Shown here: in pieces, positions 20,066 through 28,842 of the stretch
Layout of the letters: the number at the start of each line of letters is the position of its first letter
Position numbering within the stretch: position 1 is the stretch's first letter
NCBI RefSeq assembly: GCF_000525835.1
Contig: NZ_AODD01000002.1
Coordinates: forward strand, 62,001 to 126,000
DNA from: Listeria grandensis FSL F6-0971
GTDB taxonomy: Bacteria > Bacillota > Bacilli > Lactobacillales > Listeriaceae
Direction of reading: 5' to 3'
DNA: 64,000 nucleotides
Translations under genes and position numbers: made by a program
Notes under the pieces: model-generated
Database searches by the model: none
Seen by the model: only the letters and a program-made list of their open reading frames with translations
What the model was told of the DNA's origin: nothing

Positions 20066-20605
20066 ATGACCGAGGAAAAAGGGATGATTAGACCCATCAG
20101 GATGGAAGATGTGGAAGTGATGCATGCTTGGGAACATGATGAAGAGATTGCAACAGCAAGCGGTATCATAAAGCCACGTTCGTTGGAAGTATTTCAAGCG
20201 GCGTATGCGAAGTATTTTTTGAAGGTGAGCGATTCTTTACGCTTGTTTAGTATTACACTAGACGGACGTGTTATTGGGCGAGCAGAGCTAGGTTTGATTG
20301 ATCGGGAGAATGGCAATGCCGCCTTTGGTATCGTTATTGGGGACAAGTTATGTTGGGGAAAGGGATACGGAAAACAGGCGATTTGTGACTTGTTAGGCTG
20401 GGCATTTGAGGAACTGCATTTACATAAGGTTTACTGTGAAGTATATACATTTAACGATAGATCGATGAACATGATGCGATCGATAGGCTTCCATCAGGAT
20501 GGTGTATTACGGGAACATGAATATTTCAACGGCGAGTATCATGATGTAGCTGTTTTCAGTATACTTCAGTCAGAGTACAACAAAAATAAGAGGATAAGGT
20601 GCTGA
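20066..20605 (+). CDS. GNAT acetyltransferase, RimL-like
   Basis: A 179-residue GNAT protein. GNAAFGIVIGDKLCWGKGYGKQAICDLLGWAF holds the acetyl-CoA loop (WGKGYGKQA), and NDRSMNMMRSIGFHQDGVLREHEYFNGEYHDVAVFSIL is the usual end of spermidine/RimL-type members. Substrate is unknown. Its last 21 bases form the first arm of the terminator shared with telA. It is unrelated in detail to the acetyltransferase at 13.4 kb. Confidence 0.85.
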   Translation: MTEEKGMIRPIRMEDVEVMHAWEHDEEIATASGIIKPRSLEVFQAAYAKYFLKVSDSLRLFSITLDGRVIGRAELGLIDRENGNAAFGIVIGDKLCWGKGYGKQAICDLLGWAFEELHLHKVYCEVYTFNDRSMNMMRSIGFHQDGVLREHEYFNGEYHDVAVFSILQSEYNKNKRIRC

Positions 20606-20633
20606 TTTTGAGTCAGCATCTTATCCTCTTATT
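20585..20633. terminator. Bidirectional terminator between the acetyltransferase and telA
   Basis: A 21-base arm (20585-20605) pairs with 20613-20633 with one mismatch, and A and T tracts flank the stem. It ends both convergent transcripts. Confidence 0.9.
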
Positions 20634-20635
20634 TT

Positions 20636-21868
20636 TTATTTCATTTCTAGTAAGCGGTCTTTGAGTTCTTGTTCCATTGTTATGAGCTCTTTTTCTGCTA
20701 CGGCGCGTTTAGCACGGCCTTCTTGTTGGATTTTCAATGTTTCTTGTAATGTCTCGATTAAACTTGATTGGGTCTCTTTTAATGTTTCGATATCTACGAT
20801 TCCTCTTTCGTTTTCACGCGCTGTTTCGATTGCGTTTGTCTTAAGCATATCGGCATTGCGTTTTAGAAGCTCGTTTGTTGTTTCAGATACTTGGCGCTGT
20901 GCTTCTGCTGCTTGTTGTTGTCGTAGTAATGTAAGCGCGATTGCTACTTGGTTTTTCCAAAGCGGAATAGCCGTCATGATGGAGGATTGGATTTTTTCAG
21001 CGAGCACTTGGTTTGTGTTTTGGATAAGACGAATTTGTGGTGCTTGTTGAATAGTGATTTGTCGGCTAAGTTTCAAGTCGTGCACGCGTTTTTCTAAGCG
21101 GTCTGCAAATTGTGTTAGGTCGTTTACTTCTTGGAAATCCATTTGATCGCCGGATTGTTCGGCTTTTTTACGTAGTTCTGGAAGTAGTTTTGTATTGATT
21201 TCTTCCTGTTTTAATTCACCGGCTGCAATGTAAATATTTAAGGCTTGGAAGTAATCTTTGTTCTTGTCGTAAAGTTGTTCTAAGAAGGAGTTGTCTTCCA
21301 TTAAGCGTTTTTTAGCATGTTCTAATTTGAGGGCAATACGATCGATTTGTGTGCCCATTTTTTGATATTTGGATGTGATTTCATTGATGGATTGCTTCAC
21401 GCGAGAGAACATTTTTGTAAATACATTTTTATTGCGCGCGGCAAGTTCGTCTGGATCAGCTTCTTGTAAGCGGAACATCAGATCGCTAATAATTTCGCCG
21501 ATAGGACCAACATCTTGCTTTTGAACTTGGTTTAGCATCGAATGCGAGAAGTCATGTAATTTCGCTTGAGCTGGTGCACCATATCCGAGGATTGCGGCTT
21601 GATTACCAGGTTCGATTTGTTTAGCGAGTTCAACAGCTTGACGGCGGTTAGCCTCGGGTAACATATCTACAAGGCGCGGTGCTTTGTCAGTCTCGTTATT
21701 TACGATTTCTTGTACCGTTTGTGATCCGTTGGTGCCAAAAGGGTCGGCGAGTAGGTCATCCAATGTCTTATTGAAATTGGCATCGATAACCTCGGCTTTC
21801 GGTTGATCATATGTTGGTGTTTCTTTTGTTTCTAATTCAGGTTCGTTCGGCTTTTGGCTCTCGGTCAT
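20636..21868 (-). CDS. telA: TelA/KlaA-family toxic-anion-resistance-like protein
   Basis: A 410-residue, largely alpha-helical cytoplasmic protein of the TelA family (PF05816). The central region [18 protein letters not shown]…[46 protein letters not shown] is the recognisable block, with long coiled coils to the end. The family was named for tellurite resistance, and the Listeria homologue has been linked to resistance to nisin and other cell-wall agents. Its biochemical function is not known. The ATG overlaps the xpaC stop by four bases, so the two are co-translated. Confidence 0.88.
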   Translation of the reverse strand: MTESQKPNEPELETKETPTYDQPKAEVIDANFNKTLDDLLADPFGTNGSQTVQEIVNNETDKAPRLVDMLPEANRRQAVELAKQIEPGNQAAILGYGAPAQAKLHDFSHSMLNQVQKQDVGPIGEIISDLMFRLQEADPDELAARNKNVFTKMFSRVKQSINEITSKYQKMGTQIDRIALKLEHAKKRLMEDNSFLEQLYDKNKDYFQALNIYIAAGELKQEEINTKLLPELRKKAEQSGDQMDFQEVNDLTQFADRLEKRVHDLKLSRQITIQQAPQIRLIQNTNQVLAEKIQSSIMTAIPLWKNQVAIALTLLRQQQAAEAQRQVSETTNELLKRNADMLKTNAIETARENERGIVDIETLKETQSSLIETLQETLKIQQEGRAKRAVAEKELITMEQELKDRLLEMK

Positions 21869-22509
21869 TTGGGTGTTCTCCTTTCAAATTTCTTTTCCTG
21901 TTTGGAGATCGAGTTCTTTGCAACTTCTAGTTCGAAATCAAGGCTTGATACGTCTTTATTAAGAAGTGCAAACAGGTCCTTCTCGATGACGCGGCTTAGA
22001 TCGTTTAAGAGCGCACGTGTGTCTGAGAGGGTTTGGTAGATCTTCTTGTCTTTTACAGGTTGACTGTTTAAGAAGGCATATTTTTCTGTTAGCTCAACTA
22101 AAGAGTCCAAGTGGGAAAAGAAGAAATCCTCTGCATCGTAAAAGCGTTTTGGTTCTTCTTTCACAATACCGTAAATTCGTTTTGTAAGTAGCAGTGTTTT
22201 GTCGCGTTCTTGGAAGGTGAATAACGTACGGTGTGCCGCAGTTATCTTTTGCAGACGAAGTATTTTAGCACGCGATTCTTCTAGGTTCACGCGAATGTAT
22301 TTGTACTCTTTTTTCGTCAGCCCGGTTTGTATAGCATGCGCTTTATCTCCCGCTTTTGCAGAAAAGAAGAACAGGACGGCGGCAACAACGAGTGTCACTA
22401 CGCTAATAAGCAACCAGTTGTTCACAAAGATGCTTGCCAAGATGCCGAACAAAATAAGTGTTAAAACGATTGAGCCGGTGAAGGCCATAAATTTTTTAAA
22501 AACTACCAT
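21865..22509 (-). CDS. xpaC: XpaC-like protein, partner of TelA
   Basis: A 214-residue protein with two N-terminal membrane segments (about residues 8-28 and 32-50), then a charged helical domain ([24 protein letters not shown]…). It matches the family annotated as '5-bromo-4-chloroindolyl phosphate hydrolysis protein', usually found next to telA. The family name reflects an old phenotype and no enzyme motif is visible. I start at the ATG with TAAGGAG 9 bases upstream; the frame is open for 35 more codons, but with no ribosome site there. The pair probably acts at the inner face of the membrane. Confidence 0.8.
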   Translation of the reverse strand: MVVFKKFMAFTGSIVLTLILFGILASIFVNNWLLISVVTLVVAAVLFFFSAKAGDKAHAIQTGLTKKEYKYIRVNLEESRAKILRLQKITAAHRTLFTFQERDKTLLLTKRIYGIVKEEPKRFYDAEDFFFSHLDSLVELTEKYAFLNSQPVKDKKIYQTLSDTRALLNDLSRVIEKDLFALLNKDVSSLDFELEVAKNSISKQEKKFERRTPK

Positions 22510-22715
22510 GTCTATCTTCTCCTTAGGCTTCCTTATTTTTTTAAGGATTAAGTATTTGTAAAAATTGTTCATTAGAAAATCATTTGAAACGGCTAACTGA
22601 TTTGAGTATATCATACCATATTGCTGGAAAAGATGTTATCAGTCGTGCGATGTAAATTCCCCTCAGTCTACGTTATGGTATAATGGTGAAAAAGACTTGA
22701 GAATGGAGTGGTAGC

Positions 22716-23264
22716 ATGGATTCATTGGAAGAAAAGACGATAAAAAGGGAGACTATTTTTGACGGTAAGATTATCAAAGTTGTGGTGGATGACGTGGTGT
22801 TGCCGAATGGTGCAGCGAGTAAGCGCGAAATTGTGAAGCATCCTGGGGCTGTCGCGGTTATCGCGATTACACCGGACAATAAAATGATCATGGTGGAACA
22901 ATATCGTAAGCCATTAGAAAATACAATTGTTGAAATTCCTGCTGGGAAAATAGAGCCCAATGAGGATCCTAAATGGACTGCTGGGCGCGAATTAGAGGAG
23001 GAAACGGGATATAAGACAGATGATTTAACGCATCTAGTATCTTTTTACACGTCTCCGGGTTTCGCGGATGAATTATTACATATCTATCTTGCGGGAGATT
23101 TGCAAAAACAGGTAAACCCACTTCAAGCAGACGAGGATGAGTTTGTGAACATTGTGGAAGTCACCTTGGACGAAGCGCTACAATTAATAGAAGAAAAAGT
23201 CATTTGTGATGCAAAAACGGTGTACGCTGTGCAGTATTGGCAGTTACTTATAGCAACAAAATAA
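22716..23264 (+). CDS. nudF: ADP-ribose pyrophosphatase (Nudix hydrolase)
   Basis: A 182-residue hydrolase that splits ADP-ribose into AMP and ribose-5-phosphate. The Nudix box is visible as GKIEPNEDPKWTAGRELEEETGYKTDD, which fits GX5EX7REUXEEXGU. The ADPRase pattern EQYRKPLENTIVEIPAG precedes it, and the proline about 16 residues after the box (TSPGF) is typical of ADP-ribose specificity. Fur genes often lie near nudF in Bacillus; here fur is 9 kb away. Confidence 0.92.
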   Translation: MDSLEEKTIKRETIFDGKIIKVVVDDVVLPNGAASKREIVKHPGAVAVIAITPDNKMIMVEQYRKPLENTIVEIPAGKIEPNEDPKWTAGRELEEETGYKTDDLTHLVSFYTSPGFADELLHIYLAGDLQKQVNPLQADEDEFVNIVEVTLDEALQLIEEKVICDAKTVYAVQYWQLLIATK

Positions 23265-23289
23265 ACGAATGGAAAGGAAGTTGAGTGAG

Positions 23290-23718
23290 ATGACAGCTAT
23301 TTTTCTACATTTTACGGGGAATTGTCGGGAGGCTTTGGATTACTATGCGGAAATTTTTGAGGTGACACCAAAAGGCGTAGCGACATATGGTGAGGCACCT
23401 CCAACGAGCCCAAATGCTAGTGAGGAGAGTGCGGCGAACGCAGACAGGATCATGTATAGCGAGATTGATGTGAGAGGTCTGCGCGTGATGATGTCTGACA
23501 TGCCAGATGGGCTTCCAGCGACGGTTGGTGATAACGTGAGTATTGTGTTGGAAAGCGATAACTTAGAAGATTTAAAAGCTATTTTTTCGAAGTTTGAAAA
23601 GGATAGCAAAATTTATATGCCGTTAGCAGAAACGTTTTGGAGTAAGGGATACGGGATGCTTGGCGATAAATTTGGAACGCAATGGCATTTTAGTTACGAT
23701 GATTTTCGTACAGAATAA
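23290..23718 (+). CDS. VOC-family (glyoxalase/PhnB-like) protein
   Basis: A 142-residue PhnB-type protein. FLHFTGNCREALDYYAEIFEVTP at the start and GYGMLGDKFGTQWHFSYDDF at the end are the repeated VOC half-domains. The length fits the PhnB/YjdN branch, whose members are mostly of unknown function. The metal-binding residues of true glyoxalases are not all evident. The start chosen has AAAGGAAG about 10-13 bases upstream. It is probably co-transcribed with nudF, 25 bases away. Confidence 0.8.
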   Translation: MTAIFLHFTGNCREALDYYAEIFEVTPKGVATYGEAPPTSPNASEESAANADRIMYSEIDVRGLRVMMSDMPDGLPATVGDNVSIVLESDNLEDLKAIFSKFEKDSKIYMPLAETFWSKGYGMLGDKFGTQWHFSYDDFRTE

Positions 23719-23726
23719 ACAAAGGG

Positions 23727-23756
23727 GACGCGTCGGGAATTTCTCGATGCGTTTTG
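23727..23756 (+). terminator. Probable terminator after the VOC gene
   Basis: ACGCGTCGGGA (23728-23738) pairs with TCTCGATGCGT (23742-23752), with two wobble or mismatch positions, and a short T run follows. Confidence 0.55.
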
Positions 23757-23786
23757 CTTTGTCTAGACGCAGAGAATAGTTATTGA

Positions 23787-23835
23787 TTGACTACTTGGTC
23801 AAACGGATGTATAATCACTTTGACTAGATGGTCAA
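23787..23835 (+). promoter_or_regulatory. Promoter of the ABC-2/TetR operon with two palindromic operators
   Basis: TTGACT (23787-23792), a 17-base spacer and TATAAT (23810-23815) form a near-consensus promoter. Two 16-base imperfect palindromes of the same form flank the start: TTGACTACTTGGTCAA (23787-23802), which contains the -35, and TTGACTAGATGGTCAA (23820-23835), just after the -10. Their centres are 33 bases apart, about three helical turns. The operon ends in a TetR gene, so autorepression through these two sites is the natural reading. Confidence 0.8.
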
Positions 23836-23857
23836 TTGTGAATTGGAGGGGTCGAAA

Positions 23858-24748
23858 ATGAAGGCAATAGAGATGAATGATTTGACGAAATTCTATCATA
23901 AAAAACGGGCCATTGAAGGTGTAAATCTGACCGTAGAGGAAGGAGAATTATTTGGATTTATCGGACCAAACGGAGCCGGTAAATCGACAACGATCAAGCT
24001 ACTACTCAATTTTATTTATGCTTCCAGAGGCAGTGGCGTAGTTCTCGGGAAGGATATTGTGAAGGAATCGGCAGCGATTAAGAAAATGGTGGGATATGTA
24101 CCGAGTGAAGTGCGTTATTATCCACAGATGACAGCGAATGATATTATTGGCTTTGCAGCGAAGTTTCATCATATTGACCAAGCATCCATTCAAATGAAGC
24201 GTTACTATGAGATGTTTGATATTGAACCGCATAAGCGATTCGGGGATATGTCCCTTGGGAATAAGAAGAAGGTCGCGATTGTGGCTGGACTAATTACCAA
24301 ACCGAAATTGCTTATTTTAGATGAACCGACGAATGGGCTAGATCCACTCATGCAGCATCATTTATTTAAAGAAATGACACGGCAAAACCAGGAAGATGGT
24401 ATGACTATCTTTTTATCGAGCCATAACTTGCGCGAAATTCAGGAGTACAGCACACGAGCGGCATTTATTCGTGGCGGTGAAATCGTTGCGCTAGAAAATA
24501 TTGCGGATCAAGAAATGTCTGGGAAAGTGATTATTTTGAAGGGTGATGCACTACCGGTCACTGAACTTGTGAATGCGGGCGCGAAAGTTGTGGAAACGAC
24601 AGAAACGACGGCGCGACTCACGTTTGATGGGAATGTACAAACCGTATTACCGATTCTTGGCGCGGAAGGAATTAAAGATTTATCGATCACAAACCAAGAG
24701 TTAGAGGATAAATTCTTGACGCTCTATGAAGGAGGAACGACGAAATGA
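23858..24748 (+). CDS. ABC-2 type exporter, ATP-binding protein
   Basis: A 296-residue ATPase. Walker A is GPNGAGKSTTIK (about residues 37-48), the signature region reads DMSLGNKKKVAIVAGL as in ABC-2 drug/antibiotic exporters, and Walker B is LLILDEPTNGLDP. A C-terminal extension of about 90 residues (GKVIILKGDALPVTELVNAG…) is the usual accessory domain. GGAGGGG precedes the ATG by about 7 bases. The stop overlaps the permease start by four bases. Export of a toxic compound or lipid is likely; the substrate is unknown. Confidence 0.9.
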   Translation: MKAIEMNDLTKFYHKKRAIEGVNLTVEEGELFGFIGPNGAGKSTTIKLLLNFIYASRGSGVVLGKDIVKESAAIKKMVGYVPSEVRYYPQMTANDIIGFAAKFHHIDQASIQMKRYYEMFDIEPHKRFGDMSLGNKKKVAIVAGLITKPKLLILDEPTNGLDPLMQHHLFKEMTRQNQEDGMTIFLSSHNLREIQEYSTRAAFIRGGEIVALENIADQEMSGKVIILKGDALPVTELVNAGAKVVETTETTARLTFDGNVQTVLPILGAEGIKDLSITNQELEDKFLTLYEGGTTK

Positions 24749-25561
24749 ACATTTTAAAAAATTGAATGGAAGACTCATTTTAAAAGTTTACTAGTCTGGT
24801 CGGCGGTTGTGGCGCTTGTACTTGGCGTTTTCATGGCGTTCTTTCCTAGTATGCAGTCAAGTGGGATGCAGGAGTTAGTCAACACGAAAATGAACGCTTT
24901 ACCAAAGGAAATGATGAGTGTTTTGCACATCAGCTCGATGGCAGATTTGACGAAAATTGATGCTTATTTTGCGTATGTGTTTCAGTATATTTTTATTGCA
25001 GCGTGTGTTTACGCGGCTATGATTGGAGCGCAAGCGTTGGTGAAAGAGGAGACAGATGGAACGATTGAGTTCTTATACGCGCAACCAATAACGCGTTCGG
25101 AACTTGTGGCTTGGAAAATGGTTGGAAACGTGATTTCGTTTGTTGCTTTTTGGGTGATTACATTCGTGATTTCGACAATTTTGGTGATTTTCTTGAAGCA
25201 AGATGGTGCCAATACGGGGGATTTAGTACAGTCACTGGTACGGATTTTCTCGGGTGAATTGCTTGTGGCGTTATTGTTTATGAGTGCTGGTTTTTGCTTT
25301 TCAGCGATTGTCCACTCGGCGAAACAGGCAACTCCTGTGGCCTTGGCACTTGTTTTCATTACGTATATTTTAGGCATTCTTTCAGGGCTCAATGATACGG
25401 TGGAATTCTTCAAGTATTTTTCGCCAATTAATTTTGCGATACCATCTGATCTACTGCATACATCGATGGGAGGCGTGAATGTGTGGATTTCACTCATTGC
25501 GATCGCGGCTTTTGCCATGTTGACCTTTGTGCTGTATCGGAAAAAGGATTTGAAAGTGTGA
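24745..25561 (+). pseudogene. ABC-2 type exporter permease, single-base frameshift near the start
   Basis: The coupled ATG reads MNILKN and then stops (TGA at 24763). One A removed from the A6 run at 24756-24761 gives MNILKIEWKTHFKSLLVWSAVVALVLG and an uninterrupted 271-residue permease. It has about six membrane segments and a long outer loop after the first, as in ABC-2 permeases. The remaining open part can only start at a GTG at 24809, inside the first membrane helix and with no ribosome site, so the gene as written would not make a normal protein. Sequencing error, a real mutation and slippage at the A run all remain possible. Confidence 0.82.
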
Positions 25562-26166
25562 TGGAGGACAAGCGAGATAAAATTTTGCAGGTGGCGGTGC
25601 GGGAATTTGCGGAGCATGGCTATAAGGCGGCGAGTACGAATCAGATCTGTGATGCTGCAGGTGTTTCGAAAGGCTTGATTTTCCACTATTTTGGCTCAAA
25701 GGAGAAATTGTACACGGCGGCTGTTGCGTATTCGATGGACTTAGCGATGCGGGAAGTGTCGATGGAAGAAATGCCTAAAGGGGATTTTGTCCAGGGAGCG
25801 ATTTGGTCAACGAAGCAAAAGTTGAGCTTTAGCAGAAAGTATCCGGCGGTTTTTCAATTGATTATGCAGTCTTATGCTAATCCTCCGGCTGTGCTTGCAG
25901 AACGGTTGCGTGCGTATTATGCGGAATTGATGCAGGTTCAAGAGGTGTATGTGAACCAGGTTTTTGAGAAAGTAACATTGCGGGAGGATGTGTCCTATGA
26001 GGATGCACGTGATGTTGTGCAGGGGCTGTTTGATTATACGATTAAGATGGCGACGGATTACATGCAGCGGCACCCGAATGCGACAATGGAAGATATGCAG
26101 CCACTTGCGGATAAGTTTAAAAATATGATGGCCATTGTTGAGCGAGGAATGGTAGATAAAGCCTGA
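25561..26166 (+). CDS. TetR-family transcriptional regulator
   Basis: A 201-residue repressor. The N-terminal helix-turn-helix (ILQVAVREFAEHGYKAASTNQICDAAGVSKGLIFHYFGSKEKLY, residues 7-49) is typical of TetR proteins; the C-terminal ligand domain is divergent. The ATG shares one base with the permease stop (TGATG), so it belongs to the exporter operon. The two matching palindromes at the operon promoter are its probable operators. The inducing ligand is likely to be something the exporter removes. Confidence 0.9.
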   Translation: MEDKRDKILQVAVREFAEHGYKAASTNQICDAAGVSKGLIFHYFGSKEKLYTAAVAYSMDLAMREVSMEEMPKGDFVQGAIWSTKQKLSFSRKYPAVFQLIMQSYANPPAVLAERLRAYYAELMQVQEVYVNQVFEKVTLREDVSYEDARDVVQGLFDYTIKMATDYMQRHPNATMEDMQPLADKFKNMMAIVERGMVDKA

Positions 26167-26313
26167 ATATGGTGGAAGGCAAACCTGACTGTGTTTGGTT
26201 GGGTTTGGTTTTTTTTGAATTGGTAATTTTTTTAGTTGTTAAGTCGCTTTTTTTATGATACAACATAATGGTATACCAAATGAAGTTATTACACAGGAGA
26301 AGGGGAACAATGG

Positions 26314-26844
26314 ATGGTCGATAGTGTTGTGACAAAAGAACAGATTATTGCTGAATTGCAACAATTGGCGCAAGAACAAGGGCGTGTGCCAAGACGGAGC
26401 ATGTACAATCATTTTGAAAAAGCAAGACAACTTTTTGGCTCATGGCCAGATGCGCTTAAAGCGGCTGGATTGGAAAATGAACCGAAGAGATCTTTTAAGG
26501 AAGAGTATTTGATTGCAGAGGTGAAGCGTATTTCTGTGGAACTTGGTCGTCCGCCTGTAAGTGGACCGCGTGAGTTTCCGCTATATATGTCTGTGATGGA
26601 GTATTATGATTCTTGGGACGCATTTCTGGAACGAGCTGGTCTTACGAAATTTGCGAGTGAAGCAGATGGTGCGGAGATAAAAGAGAAGCTGATTTTGGAT
26701 ATTTTGGAAATGGAGCGAATTATACGTAGATTCCCAATAATGAGCGAGTTTAAAGATTACCGATTAGTGCGTTATTATTTCGGCAGTTGGAAGAATTTTA
26801 AAGTCGCGTGTGAGGCTAAAAAGCAAGAGATATCCTCAAAATAA
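26314..26844 (+). CDS. Protein of three HNH-associated (homing-endonuclease-type) repeats
   Basis: A 176-residue protein built from three copies of a repeat of about 50 residues. Copy one is about residues 7-50 (EQIIAELQQLAQEQGRVPRR…FGSWPDALKAAGL), copy two about 60-110 (LIAEVKRISVELGRPPVSG…YDSWDAFLERAGL), and copy three about 122-172 (LILDILEMERIIRRFPIMSEF…FGSWKNFKVACEA). The I-x2-L…GR-x-P…FGSW-x-AL-x-AGL pattern is that of the repeat found beside HNH homing endonucleases and thought to bind DNA. No nuclease motif is present. It may be a stand-alone DNA-binding protein; the target is unknown. A promoter region lies in the 147-base gap upstream. Confidence 0.75.
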   Translation: MVDSVVTKEQIIAELQQLAQEQGRVPRRSMYNHFEKARQLFGSWPDALKAAGLENEPKRSFKEEYLIAEVKRISVELGRPPVSGPREFPLYMSVMEYYDSWDAFLERAGLTKFASEADGAEIKEKLILDILEMERIIRRFPIMSEFKDYRLVRYYFGSWKNFKVACEAKKQEISSK

Positions 26845-26852
26845 ATTAGGAA

Positions 26853-26900
26853 AAGGCTCGCGGTTCTCTGAGGAATAGAGAAGCTACGAGCCTTGTTTTT
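26853..26900. terminator. Bidirectional terminator between the HNH-repeat gene and yumC
   Basis: AAGGCTCG (26853-26860) pairs with CGAGCCTT (26887-26894), an inner TTCTCT/AGAGAA stem lies within, and T and A tracts flank it. Confidence 0.85.
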
Positions 26901-26906
26901 ATTATA

Positions 26907-27899
26907 TTAGTTGAAATTTTCATGGTGGGTGCTGATCATGGCAACATGGTCGGCTTCAGGATCGAGATAGTTTTTAGCGCTATTGAGTGCGATGGGGCCT
27001 TCGTGTAAACCAGCGGCGATGATACGCATCTTGCGCGGATATGTGCAAACATCGCCACATGCATAAATTCCAGGTACGCTAGTTTCCATTTTTTGGTTAA
27101 CAAGGATGCCGTAATCAGAAATATCAAATCCCCAATCAAGCATGGAACCTAGGTCAACTTTTATGCCGTGATTGACAACGATGGCATCTGTCGCGATCTT
27201 GGTTGTGCTACCATTTTTGTTACAATGGATGATGCAGCTTTGTAGGTTGTTGGTGCCACCTTGTAGAGCAGTGATTTCGTGATTGACATGAACAAAAATA
27301 CTAGATGCATGCATTTCTTTCACGCGTTCTTCATGTCCTTTGAAATTCTCACCGCGATAGACGAGGTGGACTTCTTTAGCAATTGGTTCAAGTGATTGTG
27401 CCCAGTCGATAGCGGCGTTACCACCGCCTGATACGATGACGGTTTTATTTCGAAAGCTTGCAAGATCTTTAATGTCGTAAAACAGATTGTTTGTATAGGC
27501 CTCACTTCCGGATACTTCAAGTCGGTTTACCTCGTACGTACCGCTTCCTGCTGCGATAATGATCGTTTTGCTGCGATGCTTGTTGCCATTTTCTGCGACG
27601 AGTTCGAATGTTCCATCGGTTTGTTTGTGTAGTGCGATGATTCGTTCGTCACACACGATAATTGGCTGAAATGTGTTTGCTTGGGCATGCAAGTTTTTCA
27701 CAAGTTCTTGTCCTTCAATTTCTGGAATGCCACCAATGTCACGGATGATTTTCTCGGGATAGAAGTAGCGGATTTTACCGCCGACTGCAGGTTCAGCATC
27801 GATAATCTTCGTTTTTAGGGAACGTAAACCGCTGTAAAAGGTCGTGAATAAGCCGACAGGACCGGCTCCAATAATGGTGACATCATACAAGTTTGACAA
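26907..27899 (-). CDS. yumC: Ferredoxin/flavodoxin-NADP+ reductase, YumC type
   Basis: A thioredoxin-reductase-like flavoprotein of about 330 residues. The FAD motif is VTIIGAGPVGLFTTFYSGLRSLKTKIID, the NADPH motif VIVSGGGNAAIDWA, and the C-terminal GIYACGDVCTYPRKMRIIAAGLHEGPIALNSA binds FAD. The redox-active CxxC of thioredoxin reductase is absent, as in YumC/FNR. I start at TTG, which has AGGTGAAG just upstream; a GTG three codons earlier at 27908 lies inside that signal. Its 5' end overlaps fhuC, and it shares the Fur-controlled promoter. A role in supplying electrons for release of iron from siderophores is plausible. Confidence 0.88.
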   Translation of the reverse strand: MSNLYDVTIIGAGPVGLFTTFYSGLRSLKTKIIDAEPAVGGKIRYFYPEKIIRDIGGIPEIEGQELVKNLHAQANTFQPIIVCDERIIALHKQTDGTFELVAENGNKHRSKTIIIAAGSGTYEVNRLEVSGSEAYTNNLFYDIKDLASFRNKTVIVSGGGNAAIDWAQSLEPIAKEVHLVYRGENFKGHEERVKEMHASSIFVHVNHEITALQGGTNNLQSCIIHCNKNGSTTKIATDAIVVNHGIKVDLGSMLDWGFDISDYGILVNQKMETSVPGIYACGDVCTYPRKMRIIAAGLHEGPIALNSAKNYLDPEADHVAMISTHHENFN

Positions 27900-28728
27900 C
27901 GACTTCACCTGCTAACTTGGTTGCGACTTGTCTGATTTCACATGCTTGACATGTTTCGTACGGCAGGCAGAGTGGGACACCGGTTCGTGGATCGAGCATA
28001 ATATCTGCCTTGATGCCAAAAACGTCTTCTAATGTCTGCTCGGTCATAACGTTTACGGGTGCACCCTCGGAGATAACTTGGCCGGACCGGATGGCAATCA
28101 TGTGATCGGCAAAACGAGAAGCGTGGTTTAAATCATGCACCACCATGACAATGGTACGATTTTCTTGTAAATTCAACTGTTTCAGCAACATCAGAACTTC
28201 GAGTTGATGGGTCATATCAAGAAATGTCGTCGGTTCGTCAAGGAATAGAATATCGGTTTCTTGTGCAAGGGCCATTGCAATCCAAGCGCGCTGTTTTTGC
28301 CCACCGGAAAGGCTGTCGAGGGAGCGGTCTGCAAAATCGTTTAGGCTAGTTACACGAATGGCCCACTGAATCATGTCACGGTCTTTCGTTGACATGGATT
28401 TGAAACCACCTTGGTGTGGAGATCGGCCGTAAGAAACGAGTTCTGTTACGGTTAAACCTTCTGGTGCTGTTGGGTTTTGAGGTAAAATCGCGAGTTGTTT
28501 GGCGACTTCCTTAGTCGACTGGCGGTGAATGGCCTTGCCGTCCAGAAATACATTGCCTTTCGATGGTTTCATCAGGCGAGACATCGTTTTTAAGATGGTC
28601 GATTTTCCTGAACCATTGGCCCCGACTAAAGCGGTAATTTTGCCTTTCGGTATTTCAATATTTAAAGCGTCTACAATGACACGCTTGTCGTATGAGATTT
28701 GCAAATTGTCTGTTTCTAAATTATTCAT
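27883..28728 (-). CDS. fhuC: Iron(III)-siderophore ABC transporter, ATP-binding protein
   Basis: A 281-residue ATPase of the FecE/FhuC type. Walker A is GANGSGKST, the signature is DSLSGGQKQRAWIAMALAQ and Walker B ILFLDEPTTFLD. It powers the FhuB-FhuG permease that is encoded divergently. I start at the ATG with AAGGAG 8 bases upstream; another ATG two codons earlier is too close to that site. The C-terminus is somewhat long and contains CQACEI, a cysteine pair also seen in other Listeria/Bacillus FhuC proteins as I recall. Confidence 0.92.
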   Translation of the reverse strand: MNNLETDNLQISYDKRVIVDALNIEIPKGKITALVGANGSGKSTILKTMSRLMKPSKGNVFLDGKAIHRQSTKEVAKQLAILPQNPTAPEGLTVTELVSYGRSPHQGGFKSMSTKDRDMIQWAIRVTSLNDFADRSLDSLSGGQKQRAWIAMALAQETDILFLDEPTTFLDMTHQLEVLMLLKQLNLQENRTIVMVVHDLNHASRFADHMIAIRSGQVISEGAPVNVMTEQTLEDVFGIKADIMLDPRTGVPLCLPYETCQACEIRQVATKLAGEVVVKLV

Positions 28729-28755
28729 AAACATCGCTCCTTATATTTTCGCGAT

Positions 28756-28804
28756 TGATAATCATTCTCATACCTAGTATAGTTTTTTTTGCTCTAAGTT
28801 GCAA
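28756..28804 (-). promoter_or_regulatory. Promoter and Fur box of fhuC-yumC
   Basis: On the minus strand TTGCAA (28804-28799), a 17-base spacer and TATACT (28781-28776). Just downstream TGATAATCATTCTCA (28756-28770 on the plus strand) matches the Fur 7-1-7 motif at all but one position and covers the transcribed start region. Confidence 0.8.
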
Positions 28805-28842
28805 TAGCTAAGGGTGGCAAATCCCTGTTTTTCTAAAAAATA

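Noticed and set aside
23787-23835. The paired palindromes as the start of a CRISPR or other repeat array
   Set aside because: Only two copies, each palindromic and placed on promoter elements; they are operators.
25009-25686. Open frame of 225 codons on the minus strand across the permease and tetR
   Set aside because: Antisense to two family-recognisable genes, low-complexity Ser/Thr/Lys-rich composition, no start signal.
26314-26844. HNH repeats as evidence of a homing endonuclease or mobile intron
   Set aside because: No HNH or other nuclease motif, no interrupted host gene and no flanking repeats.
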